Of a stretch of DNA of 61,299 nt, positions 61,275-61,299 are shown in pieces. Within the stretch, counting starts at the first letter, position 1. Each line of letters opens with the position of its first letter. The notes below the pieces were generated by a model that had not been told where the DNA came from, made no database searches, and saw nothing but the letters and a program-made list of their open reading frames with translations. Where the stretch lies: the NCBI RefSeq assembly GCF_002960445.1, contig NZ_POJD01000160.1, positions 1-61,299 of the forward strand, read 5' to 3'. This DNA is from Streptococcus suis. Lineage in GTDB: Bacteria; Bacillota; Bacilli; Lactobacillales; Streptococcaceae. The position numbers and the translations under genes were made by a program.

Positions 61275-61299
61275 GGGGGGGGGGGGGGAAAAAAAAACG
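61275..61299. other. Homopolymer tail, probable sequencing artefact
   Basis: Fourteen Gs followed by nine As and CG end the window. Such a run in a ~40% GC genome at a sequence edge is best explained as a low-quality contig end. Confidence 0.75.

Overview
The window looks like chromosomal core sequence of a low-GC streptococcus, most likely Streptococcus suis or a close relative. This is inferred from gene content and protein sequence feel, without a database search. Supporting marks are the murI / dITPase / phosphoesterase / cbpB / xerD-like / scpA / scpB / rluB / yidD gene string, an S(MK)-type SAM leader before metK, a preQ1-II-type leader before queT, pneumococcal-type BOX repeats, a regulator/ABC/GH32 sucrose locus of the susR-T1-T2-X-H type, and the insert-bearing streptococcal methionine aminopeptidase. 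No rRNA, tRNA, CRISPR or prophage genes were seen. The last ~25 bases (poly-G then poly-A) look like a contig-end artefact.

Layout. 1-781 is non-coding: possible integrated-element debris, clustered hairpins and a 57-bp triple repeat. 782-5861 carries a small membrane protein, an acetyltransferase and the upper mevalonate pathway (thiolase, mvaS, mvaA) on the minus strand, with a ~350-bp mosaic repeat between mvaS and mvaA. 6087-18364 is housekeeping: gpmA, gloA, pgdA, a DEAD-box helicase, an oxidoreductase, udk, a PadR regulator, a free-methionine sulfoxide reductase, dnaX, birA, an M42 peptidase, a CBS protein and dCMP deaminase. 18365-24515 holds metK with its SAM riboswitch, murA, an acetyltransferase, map, a YihY protein and a GtrA protein. 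24541-26626 is queT with its preQ1 riboswitch, followed by a complete ISL3-family insertion sequence with an 8-bp target duplication. 26694-33352 has an aldo/keto reductase, tex, a SprT-like protein, a LiaX/PspC-like envelope-stress pair, lysA and a UPF0154 protein. 33440-39156 is the murI-to-yidD operon. 39289-42673 has a vitamin-B6-type kinase with an ECF S component, a cyclophilin lipoprotein and small conserved proteins. 42831-48926 is a CcpA- and LacI-type-controlled sucrose/fructooligosaccharide uptake and hydrolysis locus. 49046-61168 has ftsK, rplK-rplA with two L1-type leaders, a GST, murJ behind a BOX element, pyrH-frr, cvfB, a ketopantoate reductase and small conserved proteins.

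The most interesting signal is non-coding. A family of modular BOX-like repeats occurs at six places (360-715, 3129-3485, 18542-18650, 19929-20216, 54881-55224, 55278-55487). Each carries palindromes whose sequence changes from copy to copy while pairing is kept, attached to a conserved linker resembling GGTTGGAAATAGAGC. One set of modules lies inside the metK riboswitch. A second recurring pattern is a set of genes (14932, 12576, 27614, 20274, and minus-strand 16042 and 24515) where an extended -10 box sits 6-7 nt before the start codon, predicting leaderless mRNAs.
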